This document shows, piece by piece, positions 1-9,664 of a stretch of DNA of 64,000 nucleotides. How positions within the stretch are numbered: position 1 is the first letter of the stretch; the number at the start of each line of letters is the position of its first letter. Origin of the DNA: Paraburkholderia megapolitana. Its GTDB lineage: Bacteria; Pseudomonadota; Gammaproteobacteria; Burkholderiales; Burkholderiaceae. Where the stretch lies: the NCBI RefSeq assembly GCF_007556815.1, contig NZ_CP041745.1:248001-312000 (forward strand). Direction: 5' to 3'. The notes under the pieces are model-generated. The model did no database searches. It saw nothing but the letters and a program-made list of their open reading frames with translations, and was not told the origin of the DNA. The position numbers and the translations under genes were made by a program.

Positions 1-3000
1 GACCCGGACACGCGCGATCTGCGTCTGATTGCGCGACGCACATGGCGCTTCTTCGAGACTTTTGTCACGCCGGCTGAGAACATGCTGCCGCCCGATAATT
101 TTCAGGAAGATCCCAAGCCCGTGGTCGCTCATCGGACCTCGCCCACCAATCTCGGTCTTTATCTTCTATCGGCGGTTGCCGCACGCGATTTCGGCTGGTC
201 GGGTACGACCGAAACCGTCGAGCGCCTCGAAGCGGCGCTCGCATCGATGGAGAAACTCTCGCGTTTCAGGGGGCATTTCTATAACTGGTACGGGACGCTG
301 GATCTCAAGGCATTGGCGCCTGCGTATGTTTCGTCGGTAGATAGCGGCAATCTGGCGGGTCATTTAATCGTCCTCGCCAATGCCTGCGAAGAGTGGCTGA
401 ACGCGCTGCTCGCGCCGGCTGCGCGGGCAGGGATGATGGACAACCTGCAACTCGCGCGCGAAGCCGTCGATGCGCTGCTGGCCGCAAGCGGCGAGCGCGG
501 CAAGCAGATTACGGCGAGCTTCGACGAAATCGAAGCGCAGTTGCAGGGGCCACAGACGCTCGAAGCGCTGTCGCCGTCGCTGTCCCGTTTGACGGAGAAA
601 GCCGCGAAAGCCGCGCGCGAAATTGTGCCGACCGGCGTCGACGACAGTGCCACCGATCTCATGTTCTGGATCGATGCATTGAGAAAGAGCACTGTCGAGC
701 ATGGTCGCGACCGGCAACAATGCACCGATGCACCCGAGCTTTTGCAAGCGCGTTTGAAGTCGCTTGCCGACGCGTCGCGTGCCATGGCGCTCGGCATGGA
801 CTTCGCATTTCTGCTCGATCCGGAACGCAAGCTGCTGTCGATCGGCTATTCGCAGTCCGACAACAGCCTCGATCCCAATTGCTATGACCTGCTGGCTTCC
901 GAAGCACGGCTCGCGAGCCTGTTTGCCATCGCGAAGGGCGACGTCACGACGCGCCACTGGTTCCGGCTCGGTCGCTCTGCGACGCCGGTTGGCAACGGCT
1001 CGGCGCTGATCTCGTGGTCGGGATCGATGTTCGAATACCTGATGCCGTCGCTCGTGATGCGTGCGCCGGTCGGCAGCCTGCTCGAACAGACGAGCCGTCT
1101 GGTAGTGGAGCGGCAGGCGTCGTATGGGCGGTCGCTCGGTATTCCTTGGGGAATTTCGGAGTCGGCTTACAACGCCCGCGACATGGAATTCACCTACCAG
1201 TACTCGAATTTCGGCGTGCCGGGTCTGGGTCTCAAGCGTGGTCTTTCGGAAAATCTCGTGATCGCGCCGTATGCAACGGGGCTCGCAGCGATGGTCGATC
1301 CACAGGCTGCGCGGCAGAACTATGCGCAACTTGCCGCGCTAGGCGCGCTGGGGCGCTACGGCTTTTACGAAGCACTCGATTTCACGCGTTCGCGGCTACC
1401 CGATAACGAGACCGTGGCGATCGTGCGCAATTTCATGGCACATCATCAGGGCATGACGATCGTCTCGATCGCGAACACGCTACTCGACGCGCAGATGCGC
1501 GCGCGTTTCCATCGCGAACCGATGATCCAGGCGAGCGAGTTGCTGTTGCAGGAGCGCATGCCGCGCAATGTCGCCGTTGCGCAACCGCGTGCCGAGGAGG
1601 TGAACACATCCGCGGTTGAAGCGGGCGCCGTGCCGCCGACGGTCCGGCGCATCGTCGCACCTGCCGAGGCGGATGGCGCACCGGTGACGCACTTGCTGTC
1701 GAATGGCCGCTACGCTGTGATGCTAACGGCAACGGGAGCCGGCTACAGCCGCTGGCGCGATACGGCCGTCACGCGCTGGCGCGAAGACGCGACCCGCGAC
1801 GACTGGGGCTCGTTCATCTTCCTGCGAGATGCGCGCAGCGGCCAGGTGTGGTCGGCGGGCGCACAGCCAGTGGACAGCGAAGCGGAATATGAAGAAGTCG
1901 TGTTCGGCGAAGATCACGCTGAATTTGTGCGCCGCGACGGCTCGCTAACCACCACGATGGATGTACTGGTTTCCGGTGAAGCAGATGGCGAAGTGCGCCG
2001 TGTGTCGCTCGCGAACAGCGGACGCCGGGTACGCGAGATCGAGCTGACTTCCTACGCCGAAATCGTGCTGGCGACGTCCGCGGCCGACAACGCGCATCCT
2101 GCTTTCTCGCGGATGTTCGTTCAGACCGAGTACCTCGCCGAATTCGGTGCGCTAGTGGCAACACGTCGCCCGCGTTCGCATGACGAAAAGCAGATGTGGG
2201 CCGCGCATTTCGCGGTTGTCGACGGTGAGATCGCGGCCGATCCGCAATATGAATCGGATCGCGCGCGTTTTCTGGGGCGTGGCCGCAACGCGGGTACGGC
2301 GGACGCGATTCTCGGCGATCGGCCGCTCACCAACAGCGTTGGCACCGTACTCGATCCGGTGTTTGCGCTCAGGTATCGCGTACTGGTGCCACCGGGCAAG
2401 GTCGCGCGCGTCACGTTCTGGACCGTGGTGGCCGAGTCGCGGGCGCAGCTGCTCGATATGATCGACAAGCACCACGACCGTAACGCATTCGGTCGCGCTA
2501 AAACGCTCGCATGGACGCAAGCGCAGGTGCAGTTGCGACATCTCGATGTCGAAGCCGAAGAGGCGGCCGATTTCCAGCGCCTCGCCGCACCGCTCATTTA
2601 CGCCGACGCGCGTTTCAGGGCGCCGTCTGACACGATCGTTCGCGGGGCCGGTGCGCAGTCGGGATTGTGGCCGCACGCGATTTCCGGCGACCTGCCGATC
2701 GTGCTGCTGCGTATCGACGACGTCGAAGATATCGCGCAGGTTCGGCAACTGTTGCGGGCCCACGAGTATTGGCGCATGAAGCGGCTCGGTGTCGATCTCG
2801 TGATCGTCAACGAGCGCGCGTCTTCGTACATCCAGGAGTTGCAGGGCGCAATCGAAACAGCGGTGCGCAGTAGCCAGTCGCGGCCACACTTCGGCGAAGA
2901 ACTCGCGCAAGGAGCGGTGTATACGCTGCGCGCCGATTTGATGAGCGTCGAGGCGCGCGCGTTGCTGCAATCGGTTGCGCGTGTCGCGCTGGTCGCGCGT

Positions 3001-5595
3001 CGTGGGTCCATTGCCGATCAGCTCGCGCGCTTGCCGCAATCGCAGGGCAAGCCGTCGGCGTTGCGCCGGCAGAAGCCGCCGATGTCGTCGCTATGGCCCG
3101 CGCCGATTCGTCAGCCACGCGTGCCCTCGCCGGTTCCAGCGAAGCTCGAGTTTTTCAACGGTCTTGGCGGTTTCGATAAAGACGGTCGGGAATATGTGAC
3201 GGTGCTTGCGGCAGGCGCAACGACGCCCGCACCGTGGATCAATGTGATTGCCAATCCCGGTTTCGGTTTTCAGGTCGCCGCAGAAGGCAGCGGTTACATA
3301 TGGGCTGAAAACAGCCGTGAGAACCAGCTCACGCCGTGGTCGAACGATCCGGTCGAAGATCCCGCGGGCGAAGCCCTCTATGTACGCGACGAAGCGACCG
3401 GCGAGGTGTGGAGCGCGACCGCGCTGCCGATCCGTGACAGTGGAACCTACATCGCGCGTCATGGGCACGGCTACAGCCGCTTCGAACACGAGGCCAATGG
3501 CATCGCGCTCGACTTGCTGCAATACGTACCACTTGCCGACCCGCTGAAGATTTCCCGGCTGACCTTGCGCAATCTGTCGGGCACGCCGCGCCGACTGTCC
3601 GTGACGGCATGGCTGGAATGGGTGCTCGGTACGTCACGCGGCGCGTCGGGGCCGTTCATCGTGACGGAGATCGACTCCGCTACCGGCGCGATGCTGGCGC
3701 GCAATCCGTGGAGCACCGGGTTCGCGGGGCGCGTCGCGTTTGCCGATCTTGGTGGAGCGCAGACTGCATGGACCGCGGATCGCAGCGAGTTTCTCGGCCG
3801 CAACGGTCGCACGTCTGCGCCCGCTGCGCTGACCGGCAAGACACCGCTATCCGGTGCGACCGGTGCAGGCCTCGATCCGTGCGCGGCGTTGCAGGGCGTG
3901 ATCGAACTGGGGGTGGGTGAGGCTATCGAAGTGGTGTCGTTCGTTGGGCAATGCGCATCCGTCGAAGCGGTGCGTGCGTTGATCGCGCGTTATCGCAAGG
4001 CCGATCTCGATGCGGTCCTCGTTGAGGTGACGAACCACTGGCAGAGCGTGCTCGGCGCCGTCCAGGTGAAGACCCCCGACCGCGCGATGGACCTGATGCT
4101 AAACGGCTGGCTGCTGTATCAGACGCTTGCGTGCCGTATCTGGGCGCGCTCGGCGTTCTATCAGGCGAGCGGCGCATATGGGTTTCGCGATCAGTTGCAG
4201 GACGGCATGGCATTGACGCACGTGCAGCCGGACGAGACACGGCGGCATTTGCTGCGCACCGCGGCGCGGCAGTTCGTCGAAGGTGATTTTCAGCATTGGT
4301 GGCTGCCGCAGTCGGGACAAGGCGTGCGCACACGGATCTCCGATGACCGCGTGTGGCTCGCCTACGCAACGGCGACCTATGTTGGCTGCGCCGGCGACGT
4401 TGCGATTCTCGATGAACGTGTGCCGTTCCTCGATGGGCCGCAGCTACAACCGGGCGAGCATGACGCATTTTTTCAGCCATTGGTCGCGGACGAATCCGCA
4501 TCGCTGTTCGAACATTGCGCGCGTGGACTCGATCAATGCATCGAGCTCACCGGCGCACATGGTCTGCCGTTGATGGGCACCGGCGACTGGAACGACGGGA
4601 TGAATCGCGTCGGTGCGAACGGCAAAGGAGAGAGCGTGTGGCTTGCGTGGCTACTGTTGCGCACCATCGAGCTGTTCGCGCCACTGGCCGAGTCGCGCGA
4701 TGCCGTGTCTATCGCGCGTGCCCGGCGTTGGCGCACGCATGCGGTGTCGGTGCGCAAGGCATTGGAACGCGATGCATGGGACGGCGAGTGGTATCGCCGC
4801 GCGACGTTCGACGATGGCACGTGGCTCGGTTCGCAGCAAAGCGAGGAGTGTCAGATCGATTCGATCGCGCAATCGTGGGCGGTGCTGTCGGGCGCAGCCG
4901 ATCCGGTGCGTGCGGCGCTGGCGATGGACTCGCTGGAAAAGCATTTGATCCGTCGCGACGACGGGCTTGCGTTGCTGTTCAAACCGCCATTCGATAGAAC
5001 CGCGCACGATCCCGGCTATATCAAGGGGTATCCACCGGGACTGCGTGAAAACGGCGGGCAGTATAGCCACGCGGCGATGTGGGCGATCCTCGCGTTTGCA
5101 AAGCTACGCGATGGCAACAAGGCCGCCGCGCTGTTTGCACTGGTCAATCCTGTCAATCACGCACGCACGGCGGTAGAAGTCGAGCGCTACAAGGTCGAAC
5201 CTTATGTCGTTGCCGCCGATGTTTATTCCGTAGCACCGCATGTCGGGCGCGGTGGCTGGACCTGGTACACGGGGTCTGCGGGATGGATGTATCGCGCGGG
5301 CGTCGAAGGCATTCTGGGCATTCGTCGCGAGGGCGATGTCCTCGTCATCGATCCTTGTATTCCGGACACGTGGCCCGGATTTGCAGCGACAGTGAATGTG
5401 CGCTCGACACGGTACGACATTCGCGTCGACTCCACGGCTGGGCACCGTGTGATGCGTGCGGTACTCGACGGCGCAAGCGTCGATTGCGAGGGCGGATGTG
5501 TGCGGGTGCCGCTGGACGCCGGTTCGCACACGCTCCTGATTTCGCTGTGCCTTGCAGCGAACGAAGATGTCGATCATGGCGAACAGGTTGTGTGA
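1..5595 (+). CDS. ndvB: Cyclic beta-1,2-glucan synthase, C-terminal part (5' end outside window)
   Basis: The reading frame is open from base 1, so the first ATG at 82 is internal and about 1864 C-terminal residues are visible; family members are about 2800 aa. NdvB-type enzymes polymerise UDP-glucose into periplasmic cyclic beta-1,2-glucans, and the C-terminal GH94 phosphorylase-like domain trims chain length. The fragment begins with the conserved TPAENMLPPDNFQEDPKPVV block, followed by a glucoamylase-like domain and two carbohydrate-binding regions. The GH94 domain lies near nt 4080-5400, with GTGDWNDGMN (putative catalytic Asp, about nt 4576-4605), GYPPGLRENGGQYSHA and GGWTWYTGSAGWMYR. 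The N-terminal glycosyltransferase 84 domain and membrane segments must lie upstream. No frameshift is seen. The assignment is strong. Confidence 0.95.
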   Translation, partial: DPDTRDLRLIARRTWRFFETFVTPAENMLPPDNFQEDPKPVVAHRTSPTNLGLYLLSAVAARDFGWSGTTETVERLEAALASMEKLSRFRGHFYNWYGTLDLKALAPAYVSSVDSGNLAGHLIVLANACEEWLNALLAPAARAGMMDNLQLAREAVDALLAASGERGKQITASFDEIEAQLQGPQTLEALSPSLSRLTEKAAKAAREIVPTGVDDSATDLMFWIDALRKSTVEHGRDRQQCTDAPELLQARLKSLADASRAMALGMDFAFLLDPERKLLSIGYSQSDNSLDPNCYDLLASEARLASLFAIAKGDVTTRHWFRLGRSATPVGNGSALISWSGSMFEYLMPSLVMRAPVGSLLEQTSRLVVERQASYGRSLGIPWGISESAYNARDMEFTYQYSNFGVPGLGLKRGLSENLVIAPYATGLAAMVDPQAARQNYAQLAALGALGRYGFYEALDFTRSRLPDNETVAIVRNFMAHHQGMTIVSIANTLLDAQMRARFHREPMIQASELLLQERMPRNVAVAQPRAEEVNTSAVEAGAVPPTVRRIVAPAEADGAPVTHLLSNGRYAVMLTATGAGYSRWRDTAVTRWREDATRDDWGSFIFLRDARSGQVWSAGAQPVDSEAEYEEVVFGEDHAEFVRRDGSLTTTMDVLVSGEADGEVRRVSLANSGRRVREIELTSYAEIVLATSAADNAHPAFSRMFVQTEYLAEFGALVATRRPRSHDEKQMWAAHFAVVDGEIAADPQYESDRARFLGRGRNAGTADAILGDRPLTNSVGTVLDPVFALRYRVLVPPGKVARVTFWTVVAESRAQLLDMIDKHHDRNAFGRAKTLAWTQAQVQLRHLDVEAEEAADFQRLAAPLIYADARFRAPSDTIVRGAGAQSGLWPHAISGDLPIVLLRIDDVEDIAQVRQLLRAHEYWRMKRLGVDLVIVNERASSYIQELQGAIETAVRSSQSRPHFGEELAQGAVYTLRADLMSVEARALLQSVARVALVARRGSIADQLARLPQSQGKPSALRRQKPPMSSLWPAPIRQPRVPSPVPAKLEFFNGLGGFDKDGREYVTVLAAGATTPAPWINVIANPGFGFQVAAEGSGYIWAENSRENQLTPWSNDPVEDPAGEALYVRDEATGEVWSATALPIRDSGTYIARHGHGYSRFEHEANGIALDLLQYVPLADPLKISRLTLRNLSGTPRRLSVTAWLEWVLGTSRGASGPFIVTEIDSATGAMLARNPWSTGFAGRVAFADLGGAQTAWTADRSEFLGRNGRTSAPAALTGKTPLSGATGAGLDPCAALQGVIELGVGEAIEVVSFVGQCASVEAVRALIARYRKADLDAVLVEVTNHWQSVLGAVQVKTPDRAMDLMLNGWLLYQTLACRIWARSAFYQASGAYGFRDQLQDGMALTHVQPDETRRHLLRTAARQFVEGDFQHWWLPQSGQGVRTRISDDRVWLAYATATYVGCAGDVAILDERVPFLDGPQLQPGEHDAFFQPLVADESASLFEHCARGLDQCIELTGAHGLPLMGTGDWNDGMNRVGANGKGESVWLAWLLLRTIELFAPLAESRDAVSIARARRWRTHAVSVRKALERDAWDGEWYRRATFDDGTWLGSQQSEECQIDSIAQSWAVLSGAADPVRAALAMDSLEKHLIRRDDGLALLFKPPFDRTAHDPGYIKGYPPGLRENGGQYSHAAMWAILAFAKLRDGNKAAALFALVNPVNHARTAVEVERYKVEPYVVAADVYSVAPHVGRGGWTWYTGSAGWMYRAGVEGILGIRREGDVLVIDPCIPDTWPGFAATVNVRSTRYDIRVDSTAGHRVMRAVLDGASVDCEGGCVRVPLDAGSHTLLISLCLAANEDVDHGEQVV

Positions 5596-5665
5596 CGATC
5601 GACGTACGCCTATCGAGGCGCTGGACGAGCCGTCCGGCGCCGGAGTTTTTGAATCAGGGAAAACA

Positions 5666-6106
5666 ATGTTGGCGTGGCACTACACAACGGGCCGGAAATT
5701 GCGGTCCATCACCGCGAGCGGAATGCTGGTCCCAGGCCGCATTGGAAATGAGTCGACCGACGAACCCATACTCTGGTTCTCGCGAAATCAACACTGGGAG
5801 CAAACCGCTGGCAAGGCATGCCATGAGGCCGGACAACCGGTGCGCCGTCTGACGATGCGAGAAACCTACGCGGACGGCGAAGGACTCGTGCGCTACGGAT
5901 GTGACGTCAAGCGCCTGTACGCCGGCGAAGCGTTGCGGCGAAAAGCGTGCATCACCCACGAGGTCTGGGCGGCTTTACATGCGGCAGGGAAGTTGCAACA
6001 GGCGTATCCAGCCGCGTGGTGCGGCTCGGTCGACTCAATGCCGATTGATAGCCTGGTGGTGCATGTGATGAGCGAACGCTTCAAATGGGAGCGCTTTGAG
6101 GCTTGA
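5666..6106 (+). CDS. Hypothetical protein, possibly ADP-ribosyltransferase-like fold
   Basis: This encodes 146 aa of unknown function. I chose ATG 5666 because an upstream in-frame ATG at 5552 would overlap the glucan synthase gene, and 5666 has an AGGGAA-type ribosome site. The N-terminus reads HYTTGRKLRSITASGML and is followed by ILWFS. This H-Y-T / W-F-S pattern, with a 'first helix plus SG' segment, resembles short ART or KptA-like proteins, but the match is by eye only. There is no signal peptide or membrane segment. It is 70 bp downstream of ndvB and convergent with the DUF1488 gene. A plain hypothetical protein is the safe call. Confidence 0.6.
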   Translation: MLAWHYTTGRKLRSITASGMLVPGRIGNESTDEPILWFSRNQHWEQTAGKACHEAGQPVRRLTMRETYADGEGLVRYGCDVKRLYAGEALRRKACITHEVWAALHAAGKLQQAYPAAWCGSVDSMPIDSLVVHVMSERFKWERFEA

Positions 6107-6138
6107 TGGCACAAAAACCGCCAACACGCAGCTTGCGT

Positions 6139-6426
6139 CTAGGACAGCGAATACCGGTTCTGCGGGCCGCTCACATACCGCTTCCTCGCGATTTCGAGGA
6201 GTTTTTCACGAAACTGGTCGAATGCACCGAGTATCGATCGCTCGTCGGAGCCCGCGTCAGGTTGCAGGTTCCTCAGCATCGCATCGTCGACCTGGAAGGT
6301 GATTTCACGCGAGTTGTCATACCCCCAGAAACATACGCAATGCCTGGAGGCATCGTAACTACGGCTGGGATTGGGGAATTCGAGCGCCACGATCAGGCTT
6401 TCGTTGACGGAACTGAATAACGCCAT
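6139..6426 (-). CDS. DUF1488-family small protein
   Basis: This encodes 95 aa. The layout fits the DUF1488 family: an N-terminal strand with LEFPNPSRSYDASR, then CVCFWGYDNSREITFQVDDA, then an acidic helix with a conserved FDQFRE(K) segment and a short basic tail. The molecular role of the family is unknown. The ribosome site is weak (GCGAG just upstream of ATG at 6426). It converges with the hypothetical gene ending at 6106. A plus-strand frame at 6103-6420 covers the same DNA but has no family resemblance and is treated as a shadow. Confidence 0.7.
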   Translation of the reverse strand: MALFSSVNESLIVALEFPNPSRSYDASRHCVCFWGYDNSREITFQVDDAMLRNLQPDAGSDERSILGAFDQFREKLLEIARKRYVSGPQNRYSLS

Positions 6427-6817
6427 TTACTCGCTTTCGAATCGATCGAAGCAAAATTGGTGCGTCTCTGTTCCTCGCGCAAAGCATCTGCGGTTTCGAG
6501 GACAAGGGCGTGGGTTTTGCGTTCGCGCGTGTATGCGCTTTCGCCGCCGGCAATAGCCGTGGCTGATTTTGACTTTAATTGCATGTAGGGTACCGGAGCA
6601 GGAGGTCACGATATGTAACCCGCCTTGCCCTACTGTATACCCTTCGGGAGGTGCCAGCGTCTTTTATTACCTGACACTGATCCGGTGATTTCTGCGCCAT
6701 TTGTATCTGTCGACTGGCCATCACGTCGGGCAAAATGGCTTTCTCGACGTGCCCCTATCAATACCGGAAGGTTGTGTACGATACCCGACCGTCCGAATCA
6801 CGCGATGGAAGCGACTC
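6427..6817. other. Intergenic region (391 bp) without a convincing gene
   Basis: The region lies between the divergent DUF1488 and DinB genes and should hold both promoters. Short frames on both strands (about 60 aa) overlap one another, lack ribosome sites and resemble nothing known. A loose GTAGGG / CCCTAC inverted pair occurs around 6586-6635 with a long spacer. I see no clear sigma-70 hexamer pair and no RNA gene. Confidence 0.4.
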
Positions 6818-7330
6818 ATGACCACGACAAGAACCATCCGCATGTTGACCCGCTACAAGGCGTGGGCCAACGACCTCATCTTCTCCGCAGTGAGCGAACT
6901 GCCGTACGAAGAAGCGATCAAGCAACGAAACACCCGCTTCGGCAACATCGTGCACACGCTCAATCACGTCTACGTCATCGACGACGTGTTTCAGGCCCAC
7001 CTTCAGGGACGCGAGCACGGTTATACGGCTCGCAATACGCGTGAGCACCCGCCTCTCGACGAACTATGGCGCGCGGTCCGCACACTCGACCAGTGGTACA
7101 TCGATTACGCCGACGGGCTATCGGCCGAAGATCTGGACCGACCGATCCACTTCAACTTTATCGGTGGCGGCGAGGGTGTCATGACACGCAACGAAATGAT
7201 CCTGCATGTCGTGAATCACGGTACCTATCACCGTGGTTTTGTCAGCACGCTGATGTTCGAGGCGGGTGTTTCGCTGGCGTCTAACGATCTTCCCGTGTTC
7301 CTGCGCGACGTTCCACAAATCCCGGCGTAA
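6818..7330 (+). CDS. DinB-family protein (putative metal-dependent hydrolase / thiol S-transferase fold)
   Basis: This encodes 170 aa. An upstream in-frame ATG at 6701 exists, but ATG 6818 has a GGAAG ribosome site at the right distance and gives the normal family length. DinB/YfiT proteins are four-helix bundles with a His triad that binds a divalent metal. The triad is visible here as His50 (TLNHVY), His134 and His138 (VVNHGTYHRG). The substrate is unknown; relatives include bacillithiol transferases and stress proteins. It is a lone gene upstream of aspA. Confidence 0.85.
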   Translation: MTTTRTIRMLTRYKAWANDLIFSAVSELPYEEAIKQRNTRFGNIVHTLNHVYVIDDVFQAHLQGREHGYTARNTREHPPLDELWRAVRTLDQWYIDYADGLSAEDLDRPIHFNFIGGGEGVMTRNEMILHVVNHGTYHRGFVSTLMFEAGVSLASNDLPVFLRDVPQIPA

Positions 7331-7393
7331 GCAGGGGCGCCCTGGCTGGGTCGCCGGTTTCGATTTCAATCGCCCGTTCGCGTCGGCTCCGGC

Positions 7394-7453
7394 TATGATG
7401 ACCGCCAGGGTCTGCATGCGGAATGCCGATGCATGCAGACATCACTGCATGCA
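7394..7453 (+). promoter_or_regulatory. Candidate aspA promoter/operator with 10-bp inverted repeat
   Basis: A perfect inverted repeat, GTCTGCATGC (7410-7419) and GCATGCAGAC (7431-7440), is separated by 11 bp. A further TGCATGCA lies at 7446-7453. A TATGAT -10-like hexamer lies at 7394-7399, just upstream. The block ends about 78 bp before the aspA start. Its role as an operator is inferred from symmetry and position; no cognate regulator is adjacent. Confidence 0.45.
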
Positions 7454-7530
7454 ATTCGAAAGGATGGCAGGCGGGCCAGTCGTCGCGCATATTGCCCCTT
7501 GCCGCTCCAGCCACTCAAGGAAATCGCGCC

Positions 7531-9009
7531 ATGAATACCCCGAATTTTCGTGTCGAATATGATCTGCTGGGCGAGCGGCAGATACCGCAAGAGGCTTACT
7601 ACGGCGTGCACACGCTGCGAGCCGTCGAGAACTTTCAGATATCGGGTGTGACGATCGCGGCGTACCCCGAACTGGTGAATGCGCTTGCCTCGGTCAAGCA
7701 GGCGGCCGCTGAAGCCAACGCGGAACTCGGCCTGCTCGATCCCGCGTTGCGCGACGGCATCGTTGCCGCGTGCGTCGAAGTGCGGCAAGGCAAACTGCAC
7801 GATCAGTTTGTCGTCGACATGATCCAGGGTGGCGCCGGCACGTCGACCAACATGAACGCGAACGAAGTGATCTGCAACCGCGCGCTGGAAATCCTGGGCC
7901 ACCATCGCGGCGACTACACGTTCCTGCACCCAAACGAACACGTCAATCTCGCGCAAAGCACCAACGACGTCTACCCTACCGCGCTACGCATTGCCACCTG
8001 CTTCGCGATCGAACGCTTGCTCGATGCGATGAAGATATTGCGCGATGCGTTCGCGGCGAAAGCCGAAGAATTTGCCGGGCTGCTCAAACTCGGGCGCACG
8101 CAGTTGCAGGACGCGGTGCCGATGACGCTCGGTCAGGAGTTCTCGACGTATACGGTGATGCTCGAAGAGGACATGGCGCGGCTCGGGGAAACCTCCGCGC
8201 TGATCCGCGAAATCAATCTTGGCGCCACGGCAATCGGCACGGGCATCACCGCGCACCCCGAATACGCGGGCAAAGCGCTCATCGCGCTGAACCGGATCAC
8301 GGGGCTAGAACTGTCCACGGCCCCGAACCTGATCGAGGCAACTCAGGATTGCGGCGCGTTCGTGCAGATTTCCGGCGTGCTGAAGCGGATCGCCGTGAAG
8401 CTCTCCAAAACCTGCAACGACCTTCGGTTGCTATCGAGCGGTCCGCGCGCGGGTTTTGGCGAAATCAACCTGCCGCCGATGCAGGCCGGCTCATCGATCA
8501 TGCCCGGCAAGGTGAACCCGGTCATCCCCGAAGTCGTCAACCAGATTGCCTTCGAGGTCTTCGGCAGCGACGTGGCGATCACGTTCGCAGCAGAGGCCGG
8601 CCAGTTACAGCTGAACGCATTCGAACCCATGATCGCGGTGAGTCTGTTCCGCAGTTTCAAGCATCTGACGAATGGCTGCACGACGCTTGCCGAGCGCTGT
8701 GTGAAGGGCATCACGGCGAACCCCGAGCGTCTGCGCGAAACTATCGAACGCTCGATTGCCCTCGCCACCGCGCTCAACCCGTACATCGGCTACAAGAACG
8801 CGACCTCGGTCGCCTCCGAGGCGCACGCGAACGGCACTACGGTCCGGGAAGTCGTGCTGGCTCGAAAACTGATGACTGAGAGCGAACTCGACGACGCCTT
8901 GCGTCCCGAGGAACTGGTGCGCCCGCGCATCTACGCCGCGAAAGCCGTGGTCCCGAAGCTGAGCACCGCCGACGAACCGGCCGGCGCACCGGGCCTGCCC
9001 GCTGAGTGA
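7531..9009 (+). CDS. aspA: Aspartate ammonia-lyase
   Basis: This encodes 492 aa. It catalyses reversible deamination of L-aspartate to fumarate and ammonia in the cytosol. The fumarase/aspartase superfamily signature GSSIMPGKVNPV lies near residues 320-331, with conserved SSxxPT-type and GRTQLQDAVPMTLG segments upstream. Aspartase rather than fumarase C is favoured by YYGVHTLRAVENF at the N-terminus and by QAGQLQLNAFEPM-type wording (here EAGQLQLNAFEPM). The start at 7531 is set by AAGGAAA upstream; an in-frame ATG at 7423 would add 36 unlikely residues and cover the inverted repeat. It is monocistronic. Confidence 0.93.
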   Translation: MNTPNFRVEYDLLGERQIPQEAYYGVHTLRAVENFQISGVTIAAYPELVNALASVKQAAAEANAELGLLDPALRDGIVAACVEVRQGKLHDQFVVDMIQGGAGTSTNMNANEVICNRALEILGHHRGDYTFLHPNEHVNLAQSTNDVYPTALRIATCFAIERLLDAMKILRDAFAAKAEEFAGLLKLGRTQLQDAVPMTLGQEFSTYTVMLEEDMARLGETSALIREINLGATAIGTGITAHPEYAGKALIALNRITGLELSTAPNLIEATQDCGAFVQISGVLKRIAVKLSKTCNDLRLLSSGPRAGFGEINLPPMQAGSSIMPGKVNPVIPEVVNQIAFEVFGSDVAITFAAEAGQLQLNAFEPMIAVSLFRSFKHLTNGCTTLAERCVKGITANPERLRETIERSIALATALNPYIGYKNATSVASEAHANGTTVREVVLARKLMTESELDDALRPEELVRPRIYAAKAVVPKLSTADEPAGAPGLPAE

Positions 9010-9054
9010 CAGTACGCGGCGCAGGGGCCGCCGTCAGACCGAATGTGCCATCCG

Positions 9055-9083
9055 GGAATAAAACCGACCCGCCGGCTGTCTTA
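9055..9083 (+). promoter_or_regulatory. ECF-sigma-type promoter upstream of the sigma gene
   Basis: GGAATA (9055-9060) and GTCTTA (9078-9083) are separated by exactly 17 bp. The same arrangement, GGAATAAAACC then 17 bp then GTCT, recurs at 10466. A GGAA -35 with a GTCT-type -10 is characteristic of ECF sigma promoters. Its position 42 bp before the sigma start suggests autoregulation (inference). Confidence 0.7.
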
Positions 9084-9124
9084 TAGCTGTCGGTCCCGGA
9101 ATACGGTTACTGCAGGGTTCTTCA

Positions 9125-9664
9125 ATGGCCGATCCAATCATCGCGCAACGCTTCGCGGCACTGGTCCTGCCGCACATGAATTCGGCCTTCAACGTCGCGC
9201 GTTGGCTGACGCATAACGACCAGGATGCCCAGGACGTGGTCCAGGAGGCCTACCTGCGCGCGTTCCGTTTTTTCGACGGGTTTCGCGGCGAGGATGCGCG
9301 CGCGTGGCTATTGAGCATCGTGCGCAACACCTTCTACACCTGGCATCAGCAGAACCGCGGGCACGCGTCGCAGACGTCGAGTTTCGAGGAAGACCTGCAT
9401 AGCACCGAGGCATGTGCCGCCGAATCCGACAGTAGTCCGGAAGCGATGTTGATCCGCAGTCAAAGTCAGAAGCGGGTGCACTACGCGCTGCGCGCCCTGC
9501 GGCTGGAATACCGGGAGGTGGTCGTGCTGCGCGAGCTGGAAGAGCTGTCGTACAAGGAAATCGCGACCATCGTGGGGATTCCGATGGGTACGGTGATGTC
9601 TCGCCTCGGGCGCGGTCGCCAGCAACTCGCGGCGCTGCTCGCCCCGACGGATCGGGAGGCATGA
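9125..9664 (+). CDS. RNA polymerase sigma factor, ECF subfamily
   Basis: This encodes 179 aa. Sigma region 2 lies at about residues 25-80 (DAQDVVQEAYLRAFRFF, then AWLLSIVRNTFYTW). Region 4 lies at about 120-170, with the helix-turn-helix LSYKEIATIVGIPMGTVMSR. Region 3 is absent, as expected for ECF factors. The stop overlaps the start of the anti-sigma gene (ATGA), indicating translational coupling. The upstream ECF-type promoter suggests it transcribes its own operon. The signal sensed is not evident. Confidence 0.93.
   Translation: MADPIIAQRFAALVLPHMNSAFNVARWLTHNDQDAQDVVQEAYLRAFRFFDGFRGEDARAWLLSIVRNTFYTWHQQNRGHASQTSSFEEDLHSTEACAAESDSSPEAMLIRSQSQKRVHYALRALRLEYREVVVLRELEELSYKEIATIVGIPMGTVMSRLGRGRQQLAALLAPTDREA

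Noticed and set aside
6103..6420. Plus-strand 105-aa frame overlapping the previous stop
   Set aside because: The opposite strand encodes a DUF1488-type protein over the same bases, which is the better candidate.
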